Part shown: piece after piece, positions 35,357-45,891 of the stretch
How positions within the stretch are numbered: position 1 is the first letter of the stretch
Layout: the number at the start of each line of letters is the position of its first letter
Notes under the pieces: model-generated
The model's database searches: none
Told to the model about the DNA's origin: nothing
The model's input: the letters and a program-made list of their open reading frames with translations, nothing else
Origin: Chloracidobacterium sp.
GTDB lineage: Bacteria; Acidobacteriota; Blastocatellia; Pyrinomonadales; Pyrinomonadaceae
Assembly: GCA_016716365.1 (NCBI GenBank)
Contig: JADJWM010000007.1
Location: 62,001-126,000, forward strand
Direction: 5' to 3'
Length of the DNA: 64,000 nt
Made by a program: the position numbers and the translations under genes

Positions 35357-35563
35357 GTTGTCCCGGCCGGGAGCACAAAGCAGAGAAACGACGGCATGGT
35401 CGCGTTCTGCTTCAATGAACACCGCGTTTCGACGCGCGATCCCGCGACCCGCGAACTGGTCCGCCGCATCACCGATTTGCGCCAAAACGGGACAACGTTT
35501 CGACAGATCGCAAAACAACTGCAGATCTCAAAGACCCGCGCCGCCCGCCTCGCGGGCCGGTGA
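35357..35563 (+). pseudogene. Duplicated 3' end of the RecA-like ATPase gene (HTH part)
   Basis: The reading frame equals the C-terminus of the ATPase at 30486-30692. Most differences I compared are synonymous; the non-synonymous ones include Arg-Leu to Thr-Arg, Ser to Thr and Glu to Gln. The P-loop part is absent. An ATG at 35396 would give a 55-residue stand-alone HTH protein ending at 35563, so a functional mini-gene is possible but no ribosome binding site supports it. The synonymous bias suggests descent from a complete, selected paralog or gene conversion. Confidence 0.65.
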
Positions 35564-35716
35564 GGTTGTTCCGGGCTCGCGGTTCGATCGGGCCAGGAAG
35601 AAGAATTTATCCGCGAAAAACACGAAACGGCACGAAAAAGACAAGAATTTTTGGTCCACCGGCAAGGGTCAGAGCGATCGGGCCTGAGCGGTTTTGATGG
35701 TCGCCAACGGCGACGG
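35357..35716 (+). repeat. Direct repeat, right copy
   Basis: Matches 30486-30845 at a constant offset of 4871 bp, without indels. Together the copies bracket the RRM, unknown, radical SAM and HExxH genes. Confidence 0.85.
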
Positions 35717-35945
35717 AAGTCAGTACCGAGAGCGGTAGCAAATGGATTGTCGCCAAGGGCGACGGATATTAAAGCCTAGGGTGGAATGAGCGAAGGCGAA
35801 TGGGACGTCGCCAACGGCGACGGATAATACAGAGAGTAGGGTGAAGTGAGTGATAACGAATGGATCGTCGCCAACGGCGACGGATATTAAAGCCTAGGGT
35901 GGAATGAGCGGTAGCGAATGGAACCCTAGGACATCGAGCGTTCCA
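35695..35945. repeat. GTCGCC-AACG-GGCGAC hairpin cluster
   Basis: Four near-identical units of GTCGCCAACGGCGACGGA type (about 35700, 35754, 35809, 35867) alternate with blocks of the type AAGCCTAGGGTGGAATGAGC, each followed by GAATGG. Both elements are palindromic or can pair with neighbours. Confidence 0.75.
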
Positions 35946-36435
35946 TTTTTCCTCGCTGTAGGCGAGGGATATAGCGCGAATTATTCGTCGCCTACAGCGA
36001 CGGGGCGTGCTTCGCTTCGCGACCTAGGGTTTCGCCGGAAGGCGGCTCAACCCTAGGCTTTAATATTTGTCGCCGTTGGCGACCCCGAAAAATCAGCGTG
36101 GTTTGCGACCCGATTAAATATATTGCCGGCGGCGAGGGCTTTGCCTATACGTGTTATTCGTCGCCTACAGCGACGAGGCGTTGTTTGCTTCCTGACCTAG
36201 GGTTTCGCCGGAAGGCGGCTCAACCCTAGGCTTTAATATTTGTCGCCGTTGGCGACCCCGAAAAATCGACGTGGTTTGCGCCCCGATAACATATATCGCC
36301 GTTTGTAAGGGATTTTCCTATACGTGTTATTCGTCGCCTACAGCGACGGGGTGTATTTGGCTTCGCGACCTAGGGTTTCGCCGGGAGGCGGCTCAACCCT
36401 AGGCTTTAATATTTGTCGCCGTTGGCGACGAGATC
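35946..36435. repeat. Tandem array with 173-bp period made of palindromic elements
   Basis: The word TTATTCG followed by TCGCCTACAGCGAC starts at 35981, 36154 and 36327, an exact 173-bp period. Each unit then has GACCTAGGGTTTCGCCGG, a CAACCCTAGGCTTTAATATT block and GTCGCCGTTGGCGAC. The paired CCTAGGGT/ACCCTAGG and GTCGCC/GGCGAC parts can fold as nested hairpins. There is no CRISPR-like spacer structure. Confidence 0.8.
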
Positions 36436-36698
36436 CGGAGCGGTCGCTCCAGTCCATACCGCTCCAGGTACGGACCCGGGGGCGGATGCCTTCAATTACA
36501 GCCGGGAACTGATTCAGTTTGAAGTGACGAAATACTAATGGGCTGGCTCAAGCGTGCTAGAATTTTCCTATGAAACGCCATTTGTTAGGCATTGCATTTT
36601 TCATCCTCGCTCTCATAGTTAGCTACAACCTTATTTGGTACCTCGACCTTTGTAATCATCCTTAGGTTATTTGCTGCAATTGACCATACCGCGGGGGC

Positions 36699-36727
36699 TT
36701 GACACCGTACCCTGAAATTCATAATAT
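36699..36727 (+). promoter_or_regulatory. Sigma-70-like promoter for the ribosomal super-operon
   Basis: TTGACA (36699-36704), 17 bp, TAATAT (36722-36727). Transcription would start near 36734 and give a leader of about 490 nt before rpsL. Confidence 0.55.
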
Positions 36728-36813
36728 CTAAAGTTTCGGACTTTGGGGTCTGGGCTGTATTTGGGCTCGGGTGACGGGCTCGGCAGTAGATATTTGAAAG
36801 CTTTAACAGGAAT

Positions 36814-36910
36814 TGTAGCGTAAAGGGCGTCGAACCAACGGCGTCTGGGATAAGGCTTAACGGCCCCACCCGCTACCGCAGGTGGTACTGACCTAATGTG
36901 CCACGCTACA
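36814..36910 (+). promoter_or_regulatory. Nested inverted repeats in the rpsL leader
   Basis: TGTAGCGT (36814-36821) pairs with ACGCTACA (36903-36910), enclosing CCACC (36866-36870) and GGTGG (36881-36885). The inner element, of CCCGCTACCGCAGGTGGT type, recurs in the rpsK-rpsD spacer at about 58914-58940. The RNA could fold as a long stem. Confidence 0.45.
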
Positions 36911-37085
36911 GCAAAGTTTGAGCTTTTAGGAGAAGCAAGCCTTTACTTACGGTAGGGGCCGCTGACAGTAACCAATCACTAAATCAACCAGCGTGTGCTG
37001 CTTGAGCTAACTGCCGGAAATCTTCCGAGCAAGAGTCAGGTGATGCGGGAGTTTTGTTTTAAAGAGGGTGGTTATTTGCAGGTTC

Positions 37086-37212
37086 ACCACCCCGTCAGCC
37101 GAAGCGGCTGACACCCCTCCTTAGACAAGCAGGGGAGTTGAAGAAGGGGAGAACCACCCCGTCTGCTCGCAAAAGATGCGAGCATCCACCCCTCCTTCGT
37201 AAGGAGGGGAGC
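37086..37212. repeat. Two copies of CACCCCGTC-type repeat
   Basis: Each copy has CACCCCGTC, then a small stem (CAGCC/GGCTG or TGCTCGCA/TGCGAGCA), then CACCCCTCCTT and a complementary AGGGGAG. The right copy ends 14 bp before the rpsL start codon. Confidence 0.65.
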
Positions 37213-37225
37213 ATGAGAGAAGAAT

Positions 37226-37606
37226 ATGCCGACGATCAATCAGTTAGTTCGCAAGGGACGAGAGAGGGTCAAGTATAAGACGGCGAGCCCGGCTTTGCAG
37301 GCGAATCCGCAGAAACGCGGCGTTTGCACGCGTGTTTACACGCAGACGCCGAAAAAGCCGAACTCGGCACTGCGTAAGGTAGCCCGCGTGCGGCTGACCA
37401 ACCAGATCGAGGTTACTACTTATATACCCGGCATCGGCCACAACCTGCAGGAGCACTCGATCGTGCTCATCCGCGGCGGCCGCGTGAAGGACCTCCCCGG
37501 CGTGCGTTACCACATCGTCCGCGGAACGCTTGACGCTTCGGGCGTCGCGAACAGGAACCAGGCCCGGTCGAAGTACGGGGCGAAGAGGCCGAAGGGGAGC
37601 AAGTAG
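37226..37606 (+). CDS. rpsL: 30S ribosomal protein S12
   Basis: 126 residues. S12 lies at the decoding centre. PKKPNSALRKVARVRL (streptomycin-linked lysine region) and RGGRVKDLPGVRYHIVRG are intact, with unmutated lysines at both classical resistance sites. It opens the str part of the super-operon. The AGAGAAGA before ATG is a modest ribosome binding site. Confidence 0.98.
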   Translation: MPTINQLVRKGRERVKYKTASPALQANPQKRGVCTRVYTQTPKKPNSALRKVARVRLTNQIEVTTYIPGIGHNLQEHSIVLIRGGRVKDLPGVRYHIVRGTLDASGVANRNQARSKYGAKRPKGSK

Positions 37607-37684
37607 GAATTATGAATGATGAATTATGAATGCTGAATAAGCGGCGATTCATGATTCATCATTCCGGATTCATCATTTTGACTT
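37607..37684. repeat. Spacer rpsL-rpsG: word repeat, GAATTATGAATGATGAAT family
   Basis: Left arm of GAATTATGAATGATG-like words, right arm of ATTCATGATTCATCATT-like complement; a hairpin is possible. The same family recurs at 45821-45891. rpsG has no Shine-Dalgarno sequence after it. Confidence 0.75.
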
Positions 37685-38155
37685 ATGGCTAGACGAAGAG
37701 TTGCAGCAAGGCGAGAGATACTGCCGGATCCGATCTATAACAGCACGATCGTGACCAAGTTCATCAACGGCATGATGTGGGCGGGCAAAAAGTCCGTGGC
37801 CGAGCAGATCTTTTACGGCGCGATGGACAAGATCGCCGAAAAGACCGGCGAAGAACCGCTGAAGGTGTTCAAGAAGGCGCTTGAGTCGGTGGCCCCGGCT
37901 CTGGAGGTCAAATCGCGGCGTATCGGCGGTGCGACGTACCAGGTGCCGCTCGAAGTGAGCAAAGACCGCCGGAACACGCTCGCGATCCGCTGGATCGTGA
38001 CCAACGCCCGCAACCGCAGCGAAAAGACGATGACCGACCGGCTGGTCGGCGAGCTGCTCGATTCACAGTCAGGCCGCGGCGGTGCGGTTAAGAAAAAGGA
38101 CGACGTCCACCGCATGGCCGAAGCGAACAAGGCGTTCGCGCATTTTAGGTTTTAG
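37685..38155 (+). CDS. rpsG: 30S ribosomal protein S7
   Basis: 156 residues; primary binder of the 16S 3' major domain and E-site protein. MARRRVAARREILPDP at the start and RWIVTNARNRSEKTMTDRL in the middle are typical, and the C-terminus KKKDDVHRMAEANKAFAHFRF is complete. The start codon follows a repeat-filled spacer without a clear ribosome binding site. A four-helix-bundle gene cassette begins at the last base of its stop codon, where fusA would usually follow. Confidence 0.98.
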   Translation: MARRRVAARREILPDPIYNSTIVTKFINGMMWAGKKSVAEQIFYGAMDKIAEKTGEEPLKVFKKALESVAPALEVKSRRIGGATYQVPLEVSKDRRNTLAIRWIVTNARNRSEKTMTDRLVGELLDSQSGRGGAVKKKDDVHRMAEANKAFAHFRF

Positions 38156-38183
38156 TGAATCGTGAATCGTGAATCGTAAATCG
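38155..38183. repeat. Left inverted repeat of the four-helix-bundle cassette
   Basis: 29 bp of GTGAATC and GTAAATC words in 7-bp period. It begins on the final G of the rpsG stop codon and ends 1 bp before the inserted gene's ATG. It matches the reverse complement of 38550-38578 at 26 of 29 positions. Confidence 0.9.
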
Positions 38184-38184
38184 A

Positions 38185-38556
38185 ATGCGGCCGCACAGAA
38201 ATTTGGATGTATGGAAAAAAGCGGTCGAGTTTACGGTTGAGGTTTACAGGGTCACCGATACGTTTCCGAAGGACGAGAGATTCGGATTGACAAGTCAGAT
38301 TCGCCGGGCTGCGGTTTCGATAGCCGCAAACATTGCAGAGGGCGCCGGGCGGAAATCGGACAGAGACTTTTTAAGGTTCTTGTCGATGGCGCAAGGCTCG
38401 GCAAGCGAGGTTGAAACAGAGATCGTTATCGCACACCAACTGACATACCTTGATGACGGGGTTGTTGAGGGGTTGGGGGCGAAACTGGATGACATAGGAC
38501 GAATGATCACGGGGTTGTGCAACCATTTGTCCAAACGGATCGCCGATCGCGATTGA
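38185..38556 (+). CDS. Four-helix-bundle protein, 23S rRNA intervening-sequence (IVP) family
   Basis: 123 residues. The pattern LDVWKKAVEFTVEVYRVTDTFP, ERFGLTSQIRRAAVSIAANI, AEGAGRKSDRDFLRFLSMA and SASEVETEIVIAH is the hallmark of the four-helix-bundle family first found in intervening sequences inside 23S rRNA genes (PF05635/TIGR02436 type). The molecular function is not established; the fold is related to the Avd accessory protein of diversity-generating retroelements and forms a basic pentamer there. Here it interrupts the conserved rpsG-fusA order, and 29-bp inverted repeats flank it exactly, the right one containing its stop codon. No ribosome binding site is seen. It looks like an inserted element, not a native operon member. 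Confidence 0.9.
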   Translation: MRPHRNLDVWKKAVEFTVEVYRVTDTFPKDERFGLTSQIRRAAVSIAANIAEGAGRKSDRDFLRFLSMAQGSASEVETEIVIAHQLTYLDDGVVEGLGAKLDDIGRMITGLCNHLSKRIADRD

Positions 38557-38578
38557 CGATTTACGATTCACGATTTAC
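38550..38578. repeat. Right inverted repeat of the four-helix-bundle cassette
   Basis: 29 bp of GATTGAC, GATTTAC and GATTCAC words. It overlaps the last 7 bp of the gene including the TGA stop and ends 7 bp before the fusA ATG. It is the reverse complement of the left repeat with three mismatches. Confidence 0.9.
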
Positions 38579-38585
38579 AAGCAAA

Positions 38586-40682
<2,097 letters not shown>

Positions 40683-40691
40683 GTCTTTGTA

Positions 40692-40949
40692 ATGCCGGTC
40701 ATTAGCAGATTTCTAGGAATAGTTATCGCGATGTACTGGAATGATCACGCTCCGCCGCATTTCCACGCGAAGTACGGTGAGCACGAGATCAAGGTGTTTT
40801 TGAACGATGGCGAGGTGGAAGGCAGTTTCCCGCGGCGGGCTCTTAAGCATGTACTTGAGTGGTACGAGTTGCACCGGGAAGAGTTGTTGGTCAACTGGCA
40901 ACTGTGTGAGCGGAATGAGGCGCCGAACCCGATCGAGCCATTGGAGTAG
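40692..40949 (+). CDS. DUF4160 protein (toxin-antitoxin-like partner)
   Basis: 85 residues. ISRFLGIVIAMYWNDHAPPHFHAKYGEHE is the diagnostic DUF4160 start; LNDGEVEGSFPRRALKHVLEWYELHREELLVNWQLC completes the domain. DUF4160 genes are usually paired with DUF2442 and have been proposed as toxin-antitoxin-like modules; the function is not proven. It sits 9 bp after fusA and its stop is adjacent to the DUF2442 start. Confidence 0.88.
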   Translation: MPVISRFLGIVIAMYWNDHAPPHFHAKYGEHEIKVFLNDGEVEGSFPRRALKHVLEWYELHREELLVNWQLCERNEAPNPIEPLE

Positions 40950-41229
40950 ATGATGTTGGTGCATGTAGTTGATGCGAAATACGTTGACGGTTACCGGATA
41001 GAGGTTTCCTTCAACGACGGAAGGAAAGGCATCGCGGATCTAAGCGAGGCGTTGCGCGGACCGGCGTTTGAAAGTCTGAAGGACAAATCTGAATTTCAGA
41101 GATTTGTCGTCGATAAAGGGACGGGGGGGGGGGGGGGGGGGGGGGGGCGAATACATTTACTTTCAGGCATTCCGAAACGACCGTGAACTGCAGGAAAGAT
41201 TTAGAAAGTGGGGTTACCTTAACAATTAA
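40950..41229 (+). pseudogene. DUF2442 protein gene interrupted by a poly-G tract
   Basis: The first 55-58 residues (VVDAKYVDGYRIEVSFNDG, GIADLSEALRGPAFESL) are a normal DUF2442 N-terminus. After FVVDKGT the frame enters 25 consecutive G (41123-41147). A second frame starting at 41149 reads EYIYFQAFRNDRELQERF and ends WGYLNN at 41229, which fits the expected C-terminus of the same family. The missing middle (normally a Trp-Pro-Asn-Gly/Ala-Asp segment) is replaced by G. I infer an assembly gap-like artefact rather than a real polyglycine protein. As written, the uninterrupted frame stops at 41186. Confidence 0.7.
41123..41147. other. 25-bp poly-G tract, probable sequence artefact
   Basis: A run of 25 G inside the DUF2442 coding region. 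It causes a frame change and loss of conserved residues. Confidence 0.75.
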
Positions 41230-41250
41230 TATTTTGAGGAACGAGAAACT

Positions 41251-42438
<1,188 letters not shown>

Positions 42439-42507
42439 AGTTTGGAGTCCCGGCTTTAGCCGGCTGTAACGAAGGCCGCCTGAAGGCGGGACTCAAAACG
42501 AAAGAAT
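42439..42507. repeat. Spacer tuf-rpsJ: GGAGTCCCGGCTTTAGCCGG family
   Basis: GGAGTCCCGGCTTTAGCCGG, a short gap, then CCGCCTGAAGGCGGGACTC. The ends pair and each half has its own stem (CCGGCTTTAGCCGG; CCGCCTGAAGGCGG). The family recurs at 54169-54231. Confidence 0.8.
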
Positions 42508-42828
42508 ATGCTTAACGAGAAAATTCGCATCAAGCTGAAAGCCTACGATCACCGCGTGCTGGACCAGTCCACGCAGGAGATCGTCGATACGGCGAAGCGG
42601 ACCGGGGCGAGGATAGCGGGGCCGATACCGCTTCCGACGGTCAAGAACAAATGGACCGTCCTTCGCTCGCCGCACGTCGACAAGAAATCGCGCGAGCAGT
42701 TCGAGATCCGGACGCACAAACGATTGATGGATATCCTCGATCCGACGGCGGAGACGGTCGATGCATTGATGAGGCTCGACCTGCCGGCGGGGGTGGATGT
42801 CGAAATAAAGGCTTTTGGGAAAAGCTAG
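42508..42828 (+). CDS. rpsJ: 30S ribosomal protein S10
   Basis: 106 residues; also the NusE antitermination factor. IRIKLKAYDHRVLDQSTQEI and GPIPLPTVKNKWTVLRSPHVDKKSREQFE fit the family, and LPAGVDVEIKAFG ends it. It begins the S10 block after tuf. Confidence 0.98.
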   Translation: MLNEKIRIKLKAYDHRVLDQSTQEIVDTAKRTGARIAGPIPLPTVKNKWTVLRSPHVDKKSREQFEIRTHKRLMDILDPTAETVDALMRLDLPAGVDVEIKAFGKS

Positions 42829-42922
42829 TTTGCCGAGTTGGCTGAGTTACAGAGTTACAGAGTTCGAGGAACTCTAGATATCACTCTGGAACTCTGGAAC
42901 TCTGAAACTCAGGTACTTAGAT
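42829..42922. repeat. Spacer rpsJ-rplC: GAGTTACA word repeat
   Basis: GAGTTGGCTGAGTTACAGAG words on the left; GGAACTCTGGAACTCTGAAA words on the right; they are complementary in stretches. The family recurs at 49031-49130. Confidence 0.75.
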
Positions 42923-43561
42923 ATGATCAGCGGAATCATTGGCAGAAAACTTGGGATGACGCAGCTCTTTGCCGAAGACGGCACGGTAACACCGGTGACC
43001 GTTATCAAGGCGGGGCCGTGCGTTGTCGTTCAGACGAAGAGCGCGAGTGGGAGCGACGGCTATAACGCCGTTCAGCTTGGCCTTGTAGAAGATAAGGCGA
43101 TCAAGCTGAAGAATGTTTCGAAACCGCTTCGCGGCCACTTTGAGAAGACGGGCGGCGGGATCCCACCGACGCGGATACTCAAGGAGATCCGCCTCAGCGG
43201 TGAGCCGGAGGCCGCCGTCGGCGACCAGGTGAAGGTCGACGTTTTTGCGGACGGCGACAAGATCGAGGTCGTCGGCAAATCAAAGGGCAGGGGTTTTGCC
43301 GGCACAGTAAAACGTCACAATTTTTCAAGGGGCCCCGAGACCCACGGTTCGATGAACGTTCGGTCGCCCGGTTCGATCGGCCAGTCGGCCTATCCGTCGC
43401 GGGTCATCAAGGGCACGCGATCGTCCGGCCACATGGGCGATGCCCAGGTGACCGTAAAGGGTTTGACGGTCGCACGCGTTGACGCCGAGAACAATTTGCT
43501 GATGGTCCGCGGTGCCGTACCGGGAGCGAATGGGAGCTTGGTTGTAGTAAGGAAATCATAG
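42923..43561 (+). CDS. rplC: 50S ribosomal protein L3
   Basis: 212 residues. IIGRKLGMTQLFAEDGTVTPVTVI and the tentacle GRGFAGTVKRHNFSRGPETHGS are typical; the end LLMVRGAVPGANGSLVVVRKS is complete. L3 nucleates 50S assembly near the peptidyl-transferase centre. Confidence 0.98.
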   Translation: MISGIIGRKLGMTQLFAEDGTVTPVTVIKAGPCVVVQTKSASGSDGYNAVQLGLVEDKAIKLKNVSKPLRGHFEKTGGGIPPTRILKEIRLSGEPEAAVGDQVKVDVFADGDKIEVVGKSKGRGFAGTVKRHNFSRGPETHGSMNVRSPGSIGQSAYPSRVIKGTRSSGHMGDAQVTVKGLTVARVDAENNLLMVRGAVPGANGSLVVVRKS

Positions 43562-43703
43562 TTCCTAGTGACGAGTGGCAAGTGACAAGTGACGAGTTCA
43601 TTGCACATCACTCGCAAACGGGGCCCGAAAGGGGGGGGGGAAGGCCCCGAACTTACGAAAACTTAACACTCGTCACTCGCCACTAATCACTGAGGAAAAG
43701 ATT
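43562..43703. repeat. Spacer rplC-rplD: GTGACGAGTGACAAG word repeat with G10 run
   Basis: Left arm of GTGACGAGTGGCAAGTGA-like words, right arm of ACTCGTCACTCGCCACTA-like complement. Between them are GGGGCC/GGCCCC and a run of 10 G at 43631-43640. Confidence 0.75.
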
Positions 43704-44600
43704 ATGCCTACCGTAAAGGTTCGCAATTTGAAGAATAAGGAAGTCGGCGAGGTCGAGCTGCTGGACTCGGTATTCGGCGTCGAGCTGAACGAACCGCTGA
43801 TCCATGCCGCGGTGGTGAATTTCCGCGCGAACGGCCGCCAGGGCACTTCGGCGACGAAGACCCGCGGCAACGTGTCGGGATCGGGCCGCAAGCTCTGGAA
43901 GCAGAAGGGAACGGGCCGTGCGCGTATCGCGTCGCTTCGCTCGCCGCTGTGGAAGGGCGGCGGAAACGTCCACGGGCCGCAGCCGCGCGACTGGTCGTAC
44001 CAGATGCCGAAGAAAATGCGGCGGGGTGCACTGCGTTCGGCATTGTCGGAAAGGCTTCGTGAAGGGAACCTGATCGTGATCGACGAATTCACGTTCGCGA
44101 ACCCGAAGACGAAGGAATTCCTGAGCGCGATGGGCGGGCTGGCGCTTGCCGAAGACAAGAAAGGCGTGAAGATGCTGATCGTCGATTCGCTTGATAATGC
44201 GAACCTGGTCCTTTCGTCGCGGAACGTCGAGAAGACGAAGGTCACGAACAGCTTCGGGCTGAACATTTACGACATTCTTTATCACGAGAAGCTTCTTATC
44301 TCGAAAACGGCGGTTGAAGAGCTGAACTCGCTGCTCGACCCGAAGCGCGAGGGCACGAAGGAAAAGGAAGAAGCCCCGGCGAAAAAGGCAGGTAAGCAGA
44401 AGGCAGAAGGCGGTGAGGCCGAAGAAAAGCCGGCCAAGGCGAAGAAGGAAGCCGCCGCGGCCGAAGAAGAAAAGGCCGCAAAGCCGAAGAAGGAAGCTGC
44501 CCCGAAGAAAGAGGCGAGCGAAGAGAAGCCGGTCAAGAAGGCCAAGCCTGTAAAGGAAGAGGCGGAAGTGACCGAGAAGGAGGCGGCGGACAATGAGTGA
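43704..44600 (+). CDS. rplD: 50S ribosomal protein L4 with long Ala/Lys/Glu-rich tail
   Basis: 298 residues, while L4 is usually about 205. The canonical part (to about residue 212) is intact: FRANGRQGTSATKTRGNVSG (extended loop in the exit tunnel) and TGRARIASLRSPLWKGGG. From EGTKEKEEAPAKKAG onward an 80-residue low-complexity tail of Lys, Ala and Glu follows. Its last 8 bp overlap rplW, so the tail is genuine and not read-through. L22 and S17 in the same operon carry similar extensions. The tail might bind rRNA or other factors; that is inference. Confidence 0.96.
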   Translation: MPTVKVRNLKNKEVGEVELLDSVFGVELNEPLIHAAVVNFRANGRQGTSATKTRGNVSGSGRKLWKQKGTGRARIASLRSPLWKGGGNVHGPQPRDWSYQMPKKMRRGALRSALSERLREGNLIVIDEFTFANPKTKEFLSAMGGLALAEDKKGVKMLIVDSLDNANLVLSSRNVEKTKVTNSFGLNIYDILYHEKLLISKTAVEELNSLLDPKREGTKEKEEAPAKKAGKQKAEGGEAEEKPAKAKKEAAAAEEEKAAKPKKEAAPKKEASEEKPVKKAKPVKEEAEVTEKEAADNE

Positions 44601-44922
44601 ATTCAGCGTTTGGGAAGTGCTTAAATCGCCGGTCGTAACGGAAAAGAGCGTGATCCTCAAAGAGGATTCGACCGAAGAGGACAACGGCCGCAAGACTGGC
44701 CAGGTGCTCACGTTCAGGGTCGACCTGGGGGCCAGAAAGCCCGAGATCAAGAAGGCTATCGAAGAGATCTTCAACGTTAAGGTCGCTTCGGTTCGGACCG
44801 TGAATTACGAGGGCAAAGAAAAACGCCGCGGAAGACAGGTCGGCCGCCGGCCGAACTGGAAGAAAGCGTACGTGACGCTCAAGAAGGGCGAGCCGATGGT
44901 GGATTACGCGGAGGCCATTTAA
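44593..44922 (+). CDS. rplW: 50S ribosomal protein L23
   Basis: 109 residues. SVWEVLKSPVVTEKSV and FNVKVASVRTVNYEGKEKRRG show the family. An acidic insert (EDSTEEDNGRKTG, about 24-36) sits in the first loop. The protein docks trigger factor and SRP at the exit tunnel. It overlaps rplD by 8 bp. Confidence 0.97.
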   Translation: MSEFSVWEVLKSPVVTEKSVILKEDSTEEDNGRKTGQVLTFRVDLGARKPEIKKAIEEIFNVKVASVRTVNYEGKEKRRGRQVGRRPNWKKAYVTLKKGEPMVDYAEAI

Positions 44923-44989
44923 TTGATGAATCGTAAATCGTAAATAGAGTCTCTATTCACGATTGACGATTAAATATCACGCAAGAATT
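44923..44989. repeat. Spacer rplW-rplB: AATCGTAAATCG word repeat
   Basis: GATGAATCGTAAATCGTAAA on the left, CTATTCACGATTGACGATTA on the right; the same word family as the cassette repeats at 38155 and 38550. Confidence 0.8.
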
Positions 44990-45820
<831 letters not shown>

Positions 45821-45891
45821 TGAATGGTGAATGCTGAATGATGAATTCGACATCATTCTGCATTCCGCATTCCGCATTCTGAATTTGAATT
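45821..45891. repeat. Spacer rplB-rpsS: TGAATGGTGAATGCTGAAT word repeat
   Basis: Left arm of GAATGGTGAATGCTGAATGA-like words, right arm of CATTCTGCATTCCGCATTC-like complement. Related to the rpsL-rpsG spacer. Confidence 0.75.

Larger units (their letters stand above)
36436..37225. other. Long leader and spacer before rpsL, no gene
   Basis: About 790 bp. The str promoter candidate is at 36699-36727, followed by a structured leader with nested inverted repeats (36814-36910) and two copies of a CACCCCGTC...CCCCTCC repeat (about 37086-37212). A minus-strand frame at 36585-36869 lacks any protein-like character and is not called. Confidence 0.5.

Noticed and set aside
35690..36440. CRISPR array
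   Set aside because: The period is 173 bp, units are nested palindromes, spacers are not unique 30-40-mers, and no cas gene is present.
36585..36869. Minus-strand 94-codon frame before rpsL
   Set aside because: No ribosome binding site, no family-like pattern, and it covers the predicted promoter and leader repeats.
36815..36870. tRNA-like T-loop sequence (GTTCGACG on the minus strand)
   Set aside because: No acceptor, D or anticodon stem could be built around it.
38185..38556. Diversity-generating retroelement, because Avd is also a four-helix bundle
   Set aside because: No reverse transcriptase, template repeat or variable repeat is in the window.
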